A DNA stretch of 64,000 nucleotides from Phycisphaerales bacterium (lineage in GTDB: Bacteria > Planctomycetota > Phycisphaerae > Phycisphaerales > UBA1924). Positions 43,101 through 50,668 of this stretch are shown here, piece after piece. Position 1 is the stretch's first letter. Each line of letters opens with the position of its first letter. The position numbers were made by a program, and so were the translations under genes. The DNA is taken from assembly GCA_905339235.1 (NCBI GenBank), contig CAJPFG010000018.1:1-64000 (forward strand), written 5' to 3'. The notes beneath the pieces were generated by a model. The model ran no database searches, was not told where the DNA came from, and saw only the letters and a program-made list of their open reading frames with translations.

Positions 43101-46100
43101 GCCTTCTCCTCCTCGGTCAGCGGCGACAACCGCTACTTCAAGGCCGGTCCCACGTTCACCAACCCGCTGCTCGATAACGGCCAGGGAACGCCCGGCACGC
43201 AGTTCACCGGCTCCGGCACCTTCGCCTACTCGGGCGCCAACGTCACGATCAACCTCTCCGGGCCCGGCCAGGCGTTCTTCGACGCCGGCACCGGCCGACT
43301 GACCCTCCGCGGCACGACTTCCGCATCCAACCTGACGGTTTCGTCCAGCACGGGCACGATCGCCAACTTTGACATCGTCACCAACGACGACTCGTCGCTG
43401 GGCACCGTGAACGTCTCCGCGGCGCTCACCGGCAACTCTGACTTCATCGTGGACGGGACCGTCACCACCGCGACGTTTGCGGCCGTGAACAGCACCGGCC
43501 AGTTCATCATCGGCGGCGACGTGGGCTCCTGGACGTTTGCCTCCCTGACCGGCGGGCATGTCTCCGGACGCGTCGTGCAGTCGTTCCGTGTTGACGGGGC
43601 GTTCGGCGCGGCCAACGCACTCACCGCCGGCGAGGCCGACGTCAAGTTCCTCTCCGCCGGAACCATCGTGATCACCGGCGCCGCCAAGGCGCCCCTCAGC
43701 GTCGATCGCGATGCCTCCAGCATCGCGGTTTCCGGCGCCGTCGAGCGCGGCGCGTTCCGCGTCGGCGGCAACCTCGGGACCTTCTCGGCCGCGTCCCTCA
43801 GCCGCTCCTACGTCAACGCCGGCAACAACCTCACCACGGCGACGGTCACGGGCGATGCCTTCGGCACCTCGTTCATGGTCGGGCTGGACCTGGGCCAGGA
43901 CGCCGCGTTCGGCGGCTCGGTACTCAACGCCGACGTGCTCTCCACCGGGTTCATCGGCACGATCACAATCGGCGGCAACTTCCGCGAGTCCAGCATTGCC
44001 GCCGGCTACAACCGCGGCGGGGACGGCTTCTTCGGCACCACCGACGACACGGTCGCGCCGGGGCGTTCCACGATCACCAGCGTCGTCATCGTCGGCTCGC
44101 AGACGGGCTCGACTCGCTCCAGCGAATCCTACCGAATCGCGTCGAGCGGCACGATCGGCGCCGTGACGCTCGGCGGAGTGTTCTTCAACGGAACGACCGG
44201 AAACTTCGCCGTCCAGGCGGTGCCGCTGGCGCCTGCTCCGGTCCAGGTCACAGAGATCCGTCCCGTCGTGGACGCGGGCGTCTGGTCCGCCAACCTGTTC
44301 TTCAATCAGCCCATCGACGCCTCCTCGGTGAGCGCGGCGCTCTTCGTGTACGAGGTTCGGGGAGACGGCGAGGTCCTGCAGCGGCTCGCCCCCGGACTGG
44401 ACTACTCCGTTTCCTACAACGCGTCCGCCAACGCCTCTGTCGTCACGTTCGCACGCAGCGTCACCGAACGCAACCTGCCCATGGTCGGCGGGCTGCCAGG
44501 GCCGGGCACGTACCGCTTCGTTTTCGATCAGTCCAAGTTCCGCGCCAAGTTGGCCAACCAGCCCATCGACGGCAACGGTGACGGCTTCGCGGAGGCCGGC
44601 GAGAACTTCAGCGGCGAAGCCATCGTCGGAGATCCCGGCGACAAGGTGACCGCCGGCACAGCGTTCAACAACGGCAACGCGGCCCAGCGTGTGGACTTCT
44701 ACGGGCCCGCCGCGCTCGACCTGGTCATGGACAGCGACTTTGAGTCCGACGGCCTGCCCGACGTGAACAAGACCTTTACCGTCCGCGGCTCGATCGGCGA
44801 TCACCCCGACGTCAGCAACAACTACTTCTCGTTCGCGAGCGATGTCGATCTGTATGCCATCACACTCCAGGCCGGGCAGATCATCCGGCTTAGCGGCCTC
44901 TCCGGTCCCGCCGAACTCGCCGGTCTCTCGCTGCTCACGGAGACCGGAACACCTCTGGCCTTCCTGGCCGACACCAGCATCGTCACGTCCCTGCCGGTGC
45001 CCGCGGGCACGACCCGGGACCTCACGTTCCCCGTGGCGTACCTCATCGGCCAGACCGGAACCTACCTGATCGCGGTGGGCAACGACGCGACGGTCGGCTC
45101 GACCGCGACCATTCCCAACCTCACCATCCCGCCCAGCGGCGTGGGCGACTACTCGTTCACAGTCCAGGTCTTTGACGACGGCGACTCCGGCTTTACCTCG
45201 ACGACCGACTCCGGCGACGGCGCGCCGGTTGTGTCGGCCCCCGCCCCCATTTCCTTCGCGGGCGCCGACGCCATCTTCGGCAACGCCGACGATCGGTCGG
45301 AGATTGTGATCGGCTCGTTCGTGTTCACGCTCAACACCGGCGCCGACAACACGCCCAACACGCTCGACGACATCGTCAGCGGCACGGACGGCAACGGCAT
45401 CGTCTCCACCCGCGACGGCGCGGGTGGCCTGGTCTACACCATCGACAGTTCCATCGGCCTCCCCGGGGCCGCCGGCGTGCCGAGCGAGGTCCAGTCCGAC
45501 GTGGACATCTACCACCTCAACAACCGGCAGCCCATCGCGCCCGGCACCAAGATGAAGGTGACGATCAAGACCAACGAACTCGGCGGCGACCTCGGCACCG
45601 CGCAGCCTCCCAGCGGGGATCGCGCCTCGCAGCGCCTCTTCGTGGACAACCGCGGCGCCGTGCAGTTTGGCCTCTTTGATACCTCCAGTTCTACCCAACT
45701 CGACGACGGCACCATGGTGTTCAGCCCGTCGGACTTCGGGCCCACCGGCGGAACGCCCAACCGCGTCGTCGCGGACAATGGCGAAACCAAGTACGGCTTC
45801 GACGCCAACGGTGATTTCTACATCGAGTTCGTCGCCCCTGATCGGGCGGACATCCCGGGCGCGTCCGCGTCGTTCGCGATCTACCTCCAGGGCGTTTACA
45901 ACACCGACTACCGCATCGAGGCCGTGATCGGCGGCGTCGGGCAGACCACGCCCACCCGCCAGAATGTCTTCATCGAATCCGAGGGCGGGAGCGTCAACTG
46001 GCTCGAGGTGGGCGGCCTTACCACCACCATTAGCCGGTTCCTTCCCGCCACGCTCGCCTTCGCCGGGTCCGCGAACAACGGTCAGCCCGTGCGGGAGTAC

Positions 46101-46709
46101 ATCCTCACGCAGTTGACCGCCTCGCTCAACTCGCTCTTCCAGGGCGCGACCTCGGGCTCGGGGCTGGATGTCCGCTTCTCCACCAATCCCTCCGACTTCG
46201 AGGGCGAGCAGTTCTCCACCGTGTACCTTTCGTCGAAGGTGGACCCGATCGCGCCGCTCTTCGACCCCTTCAACGCCTTCAACTTCAGTTTCTTGAGCAA
46301 CGCCCTGGTCACCACCCAGCCGTTCGGATTCAGCCAGCACTCCGACCCGATGAACGCCAACGTCGAGGACGAGGCGGTGGTCTTCGCGCCCGCCTTCGCG
46401 CTGCTCGGTCTGACGCCCAGCCAGGTTGACCTGGACGCCTTCATCCAGTCGCTGACGGGCGCCGTTTCCCGGCGCGTCGGCGAACTCGTCGGCCTGCGAA
46501 TCAGCGACGAGAACGGTCAGGGAGCCGCGTTCTTCGATCCCATGGCTTCCGACTCGGTCCAGACCAGCCCGGGCGCCGGACGCTCCTACAGCCTTCCCAA
46601 CTTCGACCGGGCCCTCTCCGGCAGCCTCGATTCGGTCACCCGTACCGACTTCTTCCTCGGTCGGCAGAACGTCCGCTCACTGCTCGACAACGTGATCAAC
46701 CCATTCTGA
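37152..46709 (+). CDS. Giant secreted repeat protein with LEPR-XLL-type export motif
   Basis: 3,185 residues. The N-terminus has a basic segment and then NAEPLEARQLLFTLS (38-52), the planctomycete LEPR-XLL export motif. Most of the chain is built of short, irregular Gly/Ser/Thr/Val-rich units (for example NGSVANDSFSTG, ITGSVANAAFLAG) expected to form right-handed beta-helices. Two pre-peptidase C-like domains are visible, near 640-745 (DTDDVFAFAVDG...YYLVVTDP) and near 2,560-2,670 (DVDLYAITLQAGQ...YLIAVGND). The last about 250 residues resemble a metzincin-type segment: GFSQHSDPMNANVEDEAVVF is followed by SRRVGELVGLRI (3106-3117), aligning with HExGHxxGxxH but with every zinc ligand replaced. 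Likely a surface or adhesion protein. Strong terminator downstream. Confidence 0.85.
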   Translation: MGRSNSRVGTGTVRSRDRKASLASRLAAWAGLTEQVNAEPLEARQLLFTLSVTADVVDPNTGIGQVSAWWQYSIPYLITDAEAQTQEDTVRTEPFDDEPPGAVGSGAFFDASAIRTLHGIAPAGDYSIQPGGTDVNNRWLRAAPNSLAEFFGFEFWNDPDNPAFKIQATNFSFTVSPDVQPGDITGLLPSNIRATLFQDNIAVASFTGAALQALITDPDIAVPGDFNPALGVGVFTFTAPANVGAFDTIRFEVISPIGGIPAFRIDDMAYTVPARNNAALIDSISDYGARITLTGPVGAAVVVADLNGGDMLERGATGLITDLNDDGIPDHNVGIGSIRVLNSDSRTSISVWGGKWTQTTTRPNDADFFDGANAFVLADFKGLYDDMEDDGFGFVLRDEADQIIVSGLPDGPGSVVIGSPFLRAPNSNPYAPAVPAGLVTTGFTRADQGIFVDSGSIGSVAIHGMVFGSSRFAGSVGRLNIGLLLGSVSVEGDLGSLMVGSDMGQWSPDADFDPDPDIRVDPNNKTGTQIVVGRSAGEIAAAGRGLADITVIGDLNSPITRPARDVYNYSEKEYVFGVPIDTAEVTIIRQFMTNGLWVERSNQSLFRGFDQAVIFGSTWLRNDTIMGAEWIGSVTSGVRIQGELSGRDPFNGEDTDDVFAFAVDGTQEIVIEGVNDLTVLPPYYRIVDQDGRTLAAPELPPTSGRFAVSQLRWQPTGPGVYYLVVTDPNSNDTGVGLTSYTLNVTGMASTTLGAYRTAGGSGFTDFVSGEGNSVTILSGNIGSVRVGTGYVGGDGQEQAPTDTYNTVQSDDDSMSFQGGTFTTPGTLFNITTGSDIGFGVSPGSVVFRIGGNLGTLVTGLSQVVGGGPGEGDVSFLDISVGGRIGTVDIRGGIGMDQDETGDPRARTGINSVFVTTGTAGGPGDIGMFRTGFHVGGDCLDIRTSPGSVIGAFLTSQDVYDISAETDPRFGIYNGLRGVPIRTGAGSDVRFVDMVRIDLQNSVDVLLPILGDQPVVITDDGGAQVSISIEGAAPGVQVGTVRVLPIDGSQGVAIGQIEADLTGARILRINSIAAPGGGGGGGGGGPPPTGPTGIVGIGRIMITGNVAGAAVEITGSVEVDIYRLEQGFDTGGGGGPPTPGLVAFDHVTNRTPGGDIVAMDVASLDRLDVAGNIGSTQWPTWGPLMYSPFLGLQADLSEAVRSAIGVGAANGVAYDGDWNGNIFRPVNDDSIAGGNAYLDDIGGPMDGWLNGVVVRTGNVSEVRADGSIGDVILQGGGAILNLVNTNADRITPIGQFHGIVGTVFASDLGRIEIGDGLAHPTGPLSSTGIIALDDIQEVVSQQASGVSIRGPIMANNNIPVDLPGINADGILSVVLNNGVVQDAFIGAQNIDGFWTSFNYGEENITTGDVRNVQLTGTNMFRSTVRGGNLGDFVITNGFFDGSEILFTLDAGTISATGFRNSTLTGEQNEVRRNIILIGRNLQSLTAVNDMTDLVVDVVGSVRGSISAVNAVRSSFDVDNELLSLVLTNDLRGSDINVGALPSIAVTGNVQSSAISVSGHLDTMTVGGGIRSSIIEITGADGALGVITALTGISGSISAAGPIGTIAVTAGDLTANIITTTSRGNVTSLSASRDVAIQADISGSLGTITAGRNIGRQADRGVVLVRGDLQTASAPSGQLYADIRVGGAILGTVTVGGASNKPDVNLVGGGSIIAFKSIGGVVINGDFDGDILSYTGGIASVAINNGSLLPGNTIAAYDGNLTSVVITNGNLYGNIHADYNLTLLRVVAGSDGVFGDIGVNPAFSSLVSYDARRNQLPVGVGPNTGYQGARVSAGFNIVSVDVSNGSVFESAFVAGRVINGITINGSVANDSFSTGTGTFFAASDTIDNIAITGSVANAAFLAGTVQLGSDGRPGGAGIKADTVKSGTITRVAVNGNVRNSVFSAGMAAGADGLYNTGDDVPAIGLSRIETLQIGSVGVSVSAYADAFSSSVSGDNRYFKAGPTFTNPLLDNGQGTPGTQFTGSGTFAYSGANVTINLSGPGQAFFDAGTGRLTLRGTTSASNLTVSSSTGTIANFDIVTNDDSSLGTVNVSAALTGNSDFIVDGTVTTATFAAVNSTGQFIIGGDVGSWTFASLTGGHVSGRVVQSFRVDGAFGAANALTAGEADVKFLSAGTIVITGAAKAPLSVDRDASSIAVSGAVERGAFRVGGNLGTFSAASLSRSYVNAGNNLTTATVTGDAFGTSFMVGLDLGQDAAFGGSVLNADVLSTGFIGTITIGGNFRESSIAAGYNRGGDGFFGTTDDTVAPGRSTITSVVIVGSQTGSTRSSESYRIASSGTIGAVTLGGVFFNGTTGNFAVQAVPLAPAPVQVTEIRPVVDAGVWSANLFFNQPIDASSVSAALFVYEVRGDGEVLQRLAPGLDYSVSYNASANASVVTFARSVTERNLPMVGGLPGPGTYRFVFDQSKFRAKLANQPIDGNGDGFAEAGENFSGEAIVGDPGDKVTAGTAFNNGNAAQRVDFYGPAALDLVMDSDFESDGLPDVNKTFTVRGSIGDHPDVSNNYFSFASDVDLYAITLQAGQIIRLSGLSGPAELAGLSLLTETGTPLAFLADTSIVTSLPVPAGTTRDLTFPVAYLIGQTGTYLIAVGNDATVGSTATIPNLTIPPSGVGDYSFTVQVFDDGDSGFTSTTDSGDGAPVVSAPAPISFAGADAIFGNADDRSEIVIGSFVFTLNTGADNTPNTLDDIVSGTDGNGIVSTRDGAGGLVYTIDSSIGLPGAAGVPSEVQSDVDIYHLNNRQPIAPGTKMKVTIKTNELGGDLGTAQPPSGDRASQRLFVDNRGAVQFGLFDTSSSTQLDDGTMVFSPSDFGPTGGTPNRVVADNGETKYGFDANGDFYIEFVAPDRADIPGASASFAIYLQGVYNTDYRIEAVIGGVGQTTPTRQNVFIESEGGSVNWLEVGGLTTTISRFLPATLAFAGSANNGQPVREYILTQLTASLNSLFQGATSGSGLDVRFSTNPSDFEGEQFSTVYLSSKVDPIAPLFDPFNAFNFSFLSNALVTTQPFGFSQHSDPMNANVEDEAVVFAPAFALLGLTPSQVDLDAFIQSLTGAVSRRVGELVGLRISDENGQGAAFFDPMASDSVQTSPGAGRSYSLPNFDRALSGSLDSVTRTDFFLGRQNVRSLLDNVINPF

Positions 46710-46731
46710 TCAGCCGCGGCCTGTTCGAATC

Positions 46732-46767
46732 AACGCCCCAGAGGCTTTCCTCCGGGGCGTTTTCTCT
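46732..46767. terminator. Rho-independent terminator after the giant gene
   Basis: AACGCCCC...GGGGCGTT stem extended by GAGG/CCTC, followed by TTTCTCTT. It lies 23 bp after the stop and before the convergent coiled-coil gene, so it may serve both directions. Confidence 0.85.
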
Positions 46768-46799
46768 TGGCGTTCGAGTATTGTCCCGGGTGGCGACGA

Positions 46800-47753
46800 C
46801 TACATCACCGCGTCGCGGGGTGTGGCCGCGTGGGCGTTCTGCAGCAATCGGTCCAGCCCTTGCCCCACGGCGTCGGCCCGTGACAAAAGCCGCGACAGTG
46901 CTTCACCGACCCGGTGTGCCTCCGCCAGCAACGCCCGCAGTTGCGAATGATCGGGTGGTGCCTCGCCCGCTTCCGACTGCAATCGATCCTGCGCCAGCCG
47001 CGCCCGGCGTTCAAAGTCCACCAGCGCGGCCTCCAGGCCGGTCGTGACCGTTAGCGCCCGGCGTTCGGCTTCGCCGAGGGCCGCGCCCAGCCGCGCCCCC
47101 GCTTCACCCACCTGCGAATCCGTGTCCTCGCGCGCGCCGCGAGCGGATTGCGCGGCCTGCGACAGGCGCTCGTCAATGTCCTTCACAAGCCCCGCGGCCC
47201 GATCGCAGGCGCTCGTCACGCTCGCAATGCTCGTCTCCACAAGGTTCCCCGCCGCCTCCACCTGGCGCACGAGCGCCGCGACCCTGACCACCGCCTCATC
47301 CGCCGCGGCTTCGATGGCCCCGCGCGCCGCGCTCGCGCGATCGAGCGACTCCTCTGATCCGGTTGTCCCTTTGATCGCCGCATCCGCCGCCGGCGCCTGC
47401 GCGCGAATCCCGGCGAGGACCTTCTCCACGCTCGCCCGCACGACCTGTTCGATCTTCGCGTTCTCGACGGTCGTTCCGCGCGCTTCCAGGTGCGCCCGTA
47501 GCGCCCGGGTGCTCTCCCGCAGTTGCTCATCGACAACCTTGATCTCCGCGCTCGCTGCCCGCAGTGACCGCTCCTGCGTCGCCGCGTCTTTCACGAGCCC
47601 CTTTAACAGGGCGGCGAACTCCTCCAACGCACGCTGATCGACCACGCGCGGCGAAAGAAAGACCCGCCCGAGCGTTTCCTCAACGCTCTCCAGCGTCGGC
47701 ACGTTGCTCGTGGCCTGCGTGTTCGGACGAGTTGACTCGGGCTGGCGCGTCAT
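46800..47753 (-). CDS. Long coiled-coil cytoplasmic protein
   Basis: The 317-residue protein is almost entirely alpha-helical with heptad-like Ala/Leu/Val spacing and frequent Arg/Glu/Asp (ATQERSLRAASAEIKVVDEQ, RASVEKVLAGIRAQA, QVGEAGARLGAALGEAERRA), and has no signal peptide or membrane segment. It resembles cytoplasmic chemoreceptor-like or RmuC-like coiled coils in general form but has no signature of either. A GGGAGG site precedes the start, and TATGCT at 47793-47798 (minus strand) gives a 39-nt leader, so initiation here is ribosome-site dependent, unlike the divergent neighbour. Confidence 0.65.
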   Translation of the reverse strand: MTRQPESTRPNTQATSNVPTLESVEETLGRVFLSPRVVDQRALEEFAALLKGLVKDAATQERSLRAASAEIKVVDEQLRESTRALRAHLEARGTTVENAKIEQVVRASVEKVLAGIRAQAPAADAAIKGTTGSEESLDRASAARGAIEAAADEAVVRVAALVRQVEAAGNLVETSIASVTSACDRAAGLVKDIDERLSQAAQSARGAREDTDSQVGEAGARLGAALGEAERRALTVTTGLEAALVDFERRARLAQDRLQSEAGEAPPDHSQLRALLAEAHRVGEALSRLLSRADAVGQGLDRLLQNAHAATPRDAVM

Positions 47754-47792
47754 GCATGCCTCCCCGCGGGACTCCGCCCCGCCGGCCCGATC

Positions 47793-47798
47793 AGCATA
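47793..47798 (-). promoter_or_regulatory. -10 element TATGCT for the coiled-coil gene
   Basis: Read on the minus strand; the transcript would have an about 33-nt leader containing GGGAGG. It lies 25 bp from the divergent leaderless element at 47824. Confidence 0.45.
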
Positions 47799-47823
47799 CA
47801 CCGAACCCGCCGATCCCGCCGCA

Positions 47824-47829
47824 TACCCT
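47824..47829 (+). promoter_or_regulatory. Leaderless -10 element TACCCT for the pseudouridine synthase gene
   Basis: TACCCT, 6 nt (tgtcga), then ATG at 47836. No ribosome site. Confidence 0.5.
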
Positions 47830-47835
47830 TGTCGA

Positions 47836-48816
47836 ATGGCCGGCAACGGAACTGCTCATTCTTCAGCCTCCAAGGGTATTCGCCTCCAGAGGGTCTTGGC
47901 CGATGCCGGCGTCGCCGCCCGGCGCGTGTGTGAGACCCTGATCGAGCAAGGCCACGTCCGGGTCAACGGCCAGACCGTCCGTCGTCTGCCCGTCTTCGTC
48001 GATCCCGCCGCCGACCGCATCGAAGTGGACGGCCGCCCCGTCAAGCCGGCCTCCCGCCACCTCTACGTGATGCTCCACAAGCCGGAACGAACCCTGGTGA
48101 CCGCCGCCGACGAGCCGGGCATGGGCAGGTCCACCATCATGCACCTGGTGGACCACCCCGGCGCCGGCCGCCTCTTCCCCATCGGACGGCTGGATTTCGA
48201 CACCACCGGGCTGGTGCTGCTCACTAATGACGGCGACCTCGCCAACCGCCTGACCCACCCGCGGTACGGGGTCACCAAGACCTATCACGTGACGGTGAAG
48301 GGCAACGTGGACCCCCAGGCCGCGGAGGCGATCCAGGCCAAGTCCAAACTCGCCTCCGAGCGCGACGATCAGGAGCGGGGCCGCCTGACGGCCAAGACCG
48401 ACCTGTCCCCCGGCGTACGAATCCTTGGCCGCGAGCCGGGTAAGACAATCCTTGAAGTCACTCTCCGGGAAGCCCGCAACCGCCAACTCCGGGACGTCCT
48501 GAAGCACCTGGGAATGCCCGTGAAGAAACTGACCCGGGTGGGTGTGGGCCCCCTGGCGCTCAAGGGACTGGCCGTGGGCCGCTGGCGGGAACTGACCCGG
48601 GACGAACTACATGCGCTCCGCGGCGCGGCTTTCCCGGCAAGAGGCGGAGGGCGTTCGCCGAAGAACGAGAGCAAGGGAATTGGGGGAGGTCGAAATCGGG
48701 CCCGAAGCGGGGGTCGGGGTGGGAGTCGCGGTGGGGGTGGGAGTGGGGGTGGGGGTGGGAGTGGGGGCGTGGGCAGGGGAAAGCCCACTCGCCGGCCGCG
48801 TCGTGAGACATCATGA
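47836..48816 (+). CDS. Pseudouridine synthase of the RsuA/RluB/RluE/RluF family
   Basis: The 326-residue protein has an N-terminal S4 RNA-binding domain (GIRLQRVLADAGVAARRVCE...VRVNGQTV) and the catalytic motif GRLDFDTTGLVLLTNDGDL, where the Asp in GRLDFDT is the nucleophile. It isomerises uridine in rRNA; RluB-type activity on 23S rRNA is the likeliest, but RsuA cannot be excluded. The last about 60 residues are a disordered Gly/Arg/Ser tail (GGRNRARSGGRGGSRGGGGS) encoded by G-rich repeats, which may add RNA affinity. Start at 47836 from the leaderless element and S4 spacing; the longer frame adds nothing conserved. It overlaps the next gene by 4 bp. Confidence 0.9.
   Translation: MAGNGTAHSSASKGIRLQRVLADAGVAARRVCETLIEQGHVRVNGQTVRRLPVFVDPAADRIEVDGRPVKPASRHLYVMLHKPERTLVTAADEPGMGRSTIMHLVDHPGAGRLFPIGRLDFDTTGLVLLTNDGDLANRLTHPRYGVTKTYHVTVKGNVDPQAAEAIQAKSKLASERDDQERGRLTAKTDLSPGVRILGREPGKTILEVTLREARNRQLRDVLKHLGMPVKKLTRVGVGPLALKGLAVGRWRELTRDELHALRGAAFPARGGGRSPKNESKGIGGGRNRARSGGRGGSRGGGGSGGGGGSGGVGRGKPTRRPRRETS
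48711..48780 (+). repeat. Imperfect GGGNGT tandem repeat encoding a Gly/Ser/Arg tail
   Basis: Runs of gtgggagt / gtgggggt units encode the Gly-rich end of the pseudouridine synthase. The G-runs could form a G-quadruplex on the plus strand and are a likely site of length variation. Confidence 0.6.
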
Positions 48817-50390
48817 ACAAGCCCACCAAACCTCGTCGCTCGATCCCGGTCCGCACGATCCAAGCGGTGCTGGGCGGTCGGCCGATCCGGCTCGACGGCT
48901 CGCACGAAGAATCCGTGACGCCGGGCCTGCTGCGGACCGCGTTCCACATGGTCCACCTGCTGCTCGTGGGCATCCGGCGGAGCCACCTTACGCGCATGGC
49001 CGCGGCCTTGTCGTACCGCACGATGTTCGGGATCATCCCGGTGATCGTGGTAGTGGCGGTGGCGCTGGCGGCGTTCACGAGCCAGGACACGCAGCAGCGA
49101 AGCATCAAGCAACTGCTTACGTACGTCGGGCTGGACACCATCAAGGTTGAGACGCCTCCCAGCAACCCCGGTGTTCCTGATCTTGGCGTGCCGCCCACGG
49201 CAACCCCACCCGCGAAGCCGGATTCCTCCAGCCTCGATGCCTGGATCAACGAACGGGCGATGGATATCGCGGCGAAGATCAAGGGGATCAAACTGGGCAT
49301 GATCGGCTTCATCGCGATCCTGACCCTGATCTACGCCGCCGTGTCGATGCTCGTGGAGATCGAGCAGTCCTTCAACGACGTATACAACGCCCCCGAGGGC
49401 CGGAGTTGGGCTCGCCGCGTGGTTCAATACTGGACGCTCCTCACGCTGGGGCCCATCCTGCTCGTCGCGTCGTTCACGATCACGCATTCGCTCAACGACT
49501 CGGCGCAGAAGCAACTGGGTGGGGAGTCGTTTCTATTCGACGTGGTGCGTTTCCTGGGCGCGGCCGGAGTCAGCACGATCCTGCTGTTTGTCATTTACAG
49601 CATCGTGCCCAACACCCGCGTGCAGATCGCCCCCGCCTTCCTGGGCGCCACCGTCGCCGGGATTCTCTGGGAGTCGGGCAAACTCGGGTTCGGCCGGTAC
49701 GTGGGCTTTGCCACCAGCCCGGGCTCGACCACCAACTACGGCAGCCTGTACGGCGCCGTCGCGATCCTTCCGCTCTTTCTCATCTGGGTCTATCTGTCGT
49801 GGCTCATCGTGCTGTTCGGCCTGCAACTCGCCTACTCGATGCAGACCTACCGCCAGGCCACCGCACGCGGCCTTACCCGATCGGTCCTCGCGACCCTCGG
49901 GCTGATCGAGGAAATGCACCCCGCCGGCCGTCCGCGACTGATCGATCCTTCCGCCATGCTCTCCGTGCTCGCCTGCGTCGCCGGACGCTTCCGCGAGGGA
50001 AAGCCCAGCGACCACAACCAGGTCGCGGAGGCCACCGGGGTTGATGAGCAAGCGGTGGGGGAGATGCTCGAACGACTCACGGCCGGGGGAATCTTGCTCC
50101 GAGTTGTCGGCGGGCCCGAACGGCTCTCGACCTATGCGCTGGCGCGCCCGCCGGAGAAGATTTCCGCCTCCGACGCGCTCCGGCTGGGAGAGGAACTCGC
50201 CGGACCCAAGCCCGGAGTGAGCGTCCCCACGACCGTCACTCGCCTCATCGGGCACGCCCGGCACGAGGCCCTCTCGGGGAAAACCGTCGCCGATCTCCTC
50301 GAACTCCCTTCCACCCTCGAGCCGCCGGGAAATGGCCGGATTCCGCAGGTTCAGGGCGATCCGGCCCACCCCGCGCCCCGCCCCACCTAG
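48813..50390 (+). CDS. YihY/BrkB-family inner-membrane protein with C-terminal winged-helix-like region
   Basis: The 525-residue protein has the six hydrophobic segments of YihY/BrkB (AALSYRTMFGIIPVIVVVAV, IGFIAILTLIYAAVSMLVEI, PLFLIWVYLSWLIVLFG) with the conserved EQSFNDVYNAPEGRSW loop. A Pro/Thr-rich insertion lies between the first two (SNPGVPDLGVPPTATPPAK). After the membrane domain a cytoplasmic part of about 190 residues includes DHNQVAEATGVDEQAVGEML, which looks like a winged helix. The family is probably a transporter-like protein of unknown substrate. It overlaps the pseudouridine-synthase stop by 4 bp. Confidence 0.85.
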   Translation: MNKPTKPRRSIPVRTIQAVLGGRPIRLDGSHEESVTPGLLRTAFHMVHLLLVGIRRSHLTRMAAALSYRTMFGIIPVIVVVAVALAAFTSQDTQQRSIKQLLTYVGLDTIKVETPPSNPGVPDLGVPPTATPPAKPDSSSLDAWINERAMDIAAKIKGIKLGMIGFIAILTLIYAAVSMLVEIEQSFNDVYNAPEGRSWARRVVQYWTLLTLGPILLVASFTITHSLNDSAQKQLGGESFLFDVVRFLGAAGVSTILLFVIYSIVPNTRVQIAPAFLGATVAGILWESGKLGFGRYVGFATSPGSTTNYGSLYGAVAILPLFLIWVYLSWLIVLFGLQLAYSMQTYRQATARGLTRSVLATLGLIEEMHPAGRPRLIDPSAMLSVLACVAGRFREGKPSDHNQVAEATGVDEQAVGEMLERLTAGGILLRVVGGPERLSTYALARPPEKISASDALRLGEELAGPKPGVSVPTTVTRLIGHARHEALSGKTVADLLELPSTLEPPGNGRIPQVQGDPAHPAPRPT

Positions 50391-50407
50391 GCCCCCAACA
50401 ATCAGCC

Positions 50408-50623
50408 ATGAACCGGACCACCCTTGCCCTTTCCCTTGCCGCCTTGGGGCTCCTCATGATCGGGGGGTGCTACAAGCGAACGGTTTCCACTCGCGGCATC
50501 GGGTCGTACGGGAGCGGCACGCAAGAGTCGTACCGCTCGAACACGGCCGCGGACCGCTGGTACGACGAGGCGTTCACCAGCAAGAAGACCACCAGGACCA
50601 AGTGGGTGGAAACGAACAAGTAA
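50408..50623 (+). CDS. Small lipoprotein
   Basis: The 71-residue precursor has a lipoprotein signal (MNRTTLALSLAALGLLMIGG then Cys) and a mature part rich in Ser/Tyr/Thr/Lys (KRTVSTRGIGSYGSGTQESY), probably disordered. It lies 17 bp after the YihY gene and 45 bp before nuoB. Function unknown. Confidence 0.65.
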   Translation: MNRTTLALSLAALGLLMIGGCYKRTVSTRGIGSYGSGTQESYRSNTAADRWYDEAFTSKKTTRTKWVETNK

Positions 50624-50668
50624 CCGCGGCTGGCACTCCCTACCATCCCGGAACGATCCGGAGCCACC

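Noticed and set aside
43041-46340. 1,099-codon minus-strand frame opposite the giant secreted-protein gene
   Set aside because: Codon-bias shadow; the plus frame has an export motif, pre-peptidase C-like domains and a terminator.
48711-48780. CRISPR or VNTR array
   Set aside because: The repeats are short imperfect glycine-codon units inside the pseudouridine synthase gene; no spacers. No CRISPR array was seen anywhere in the window.
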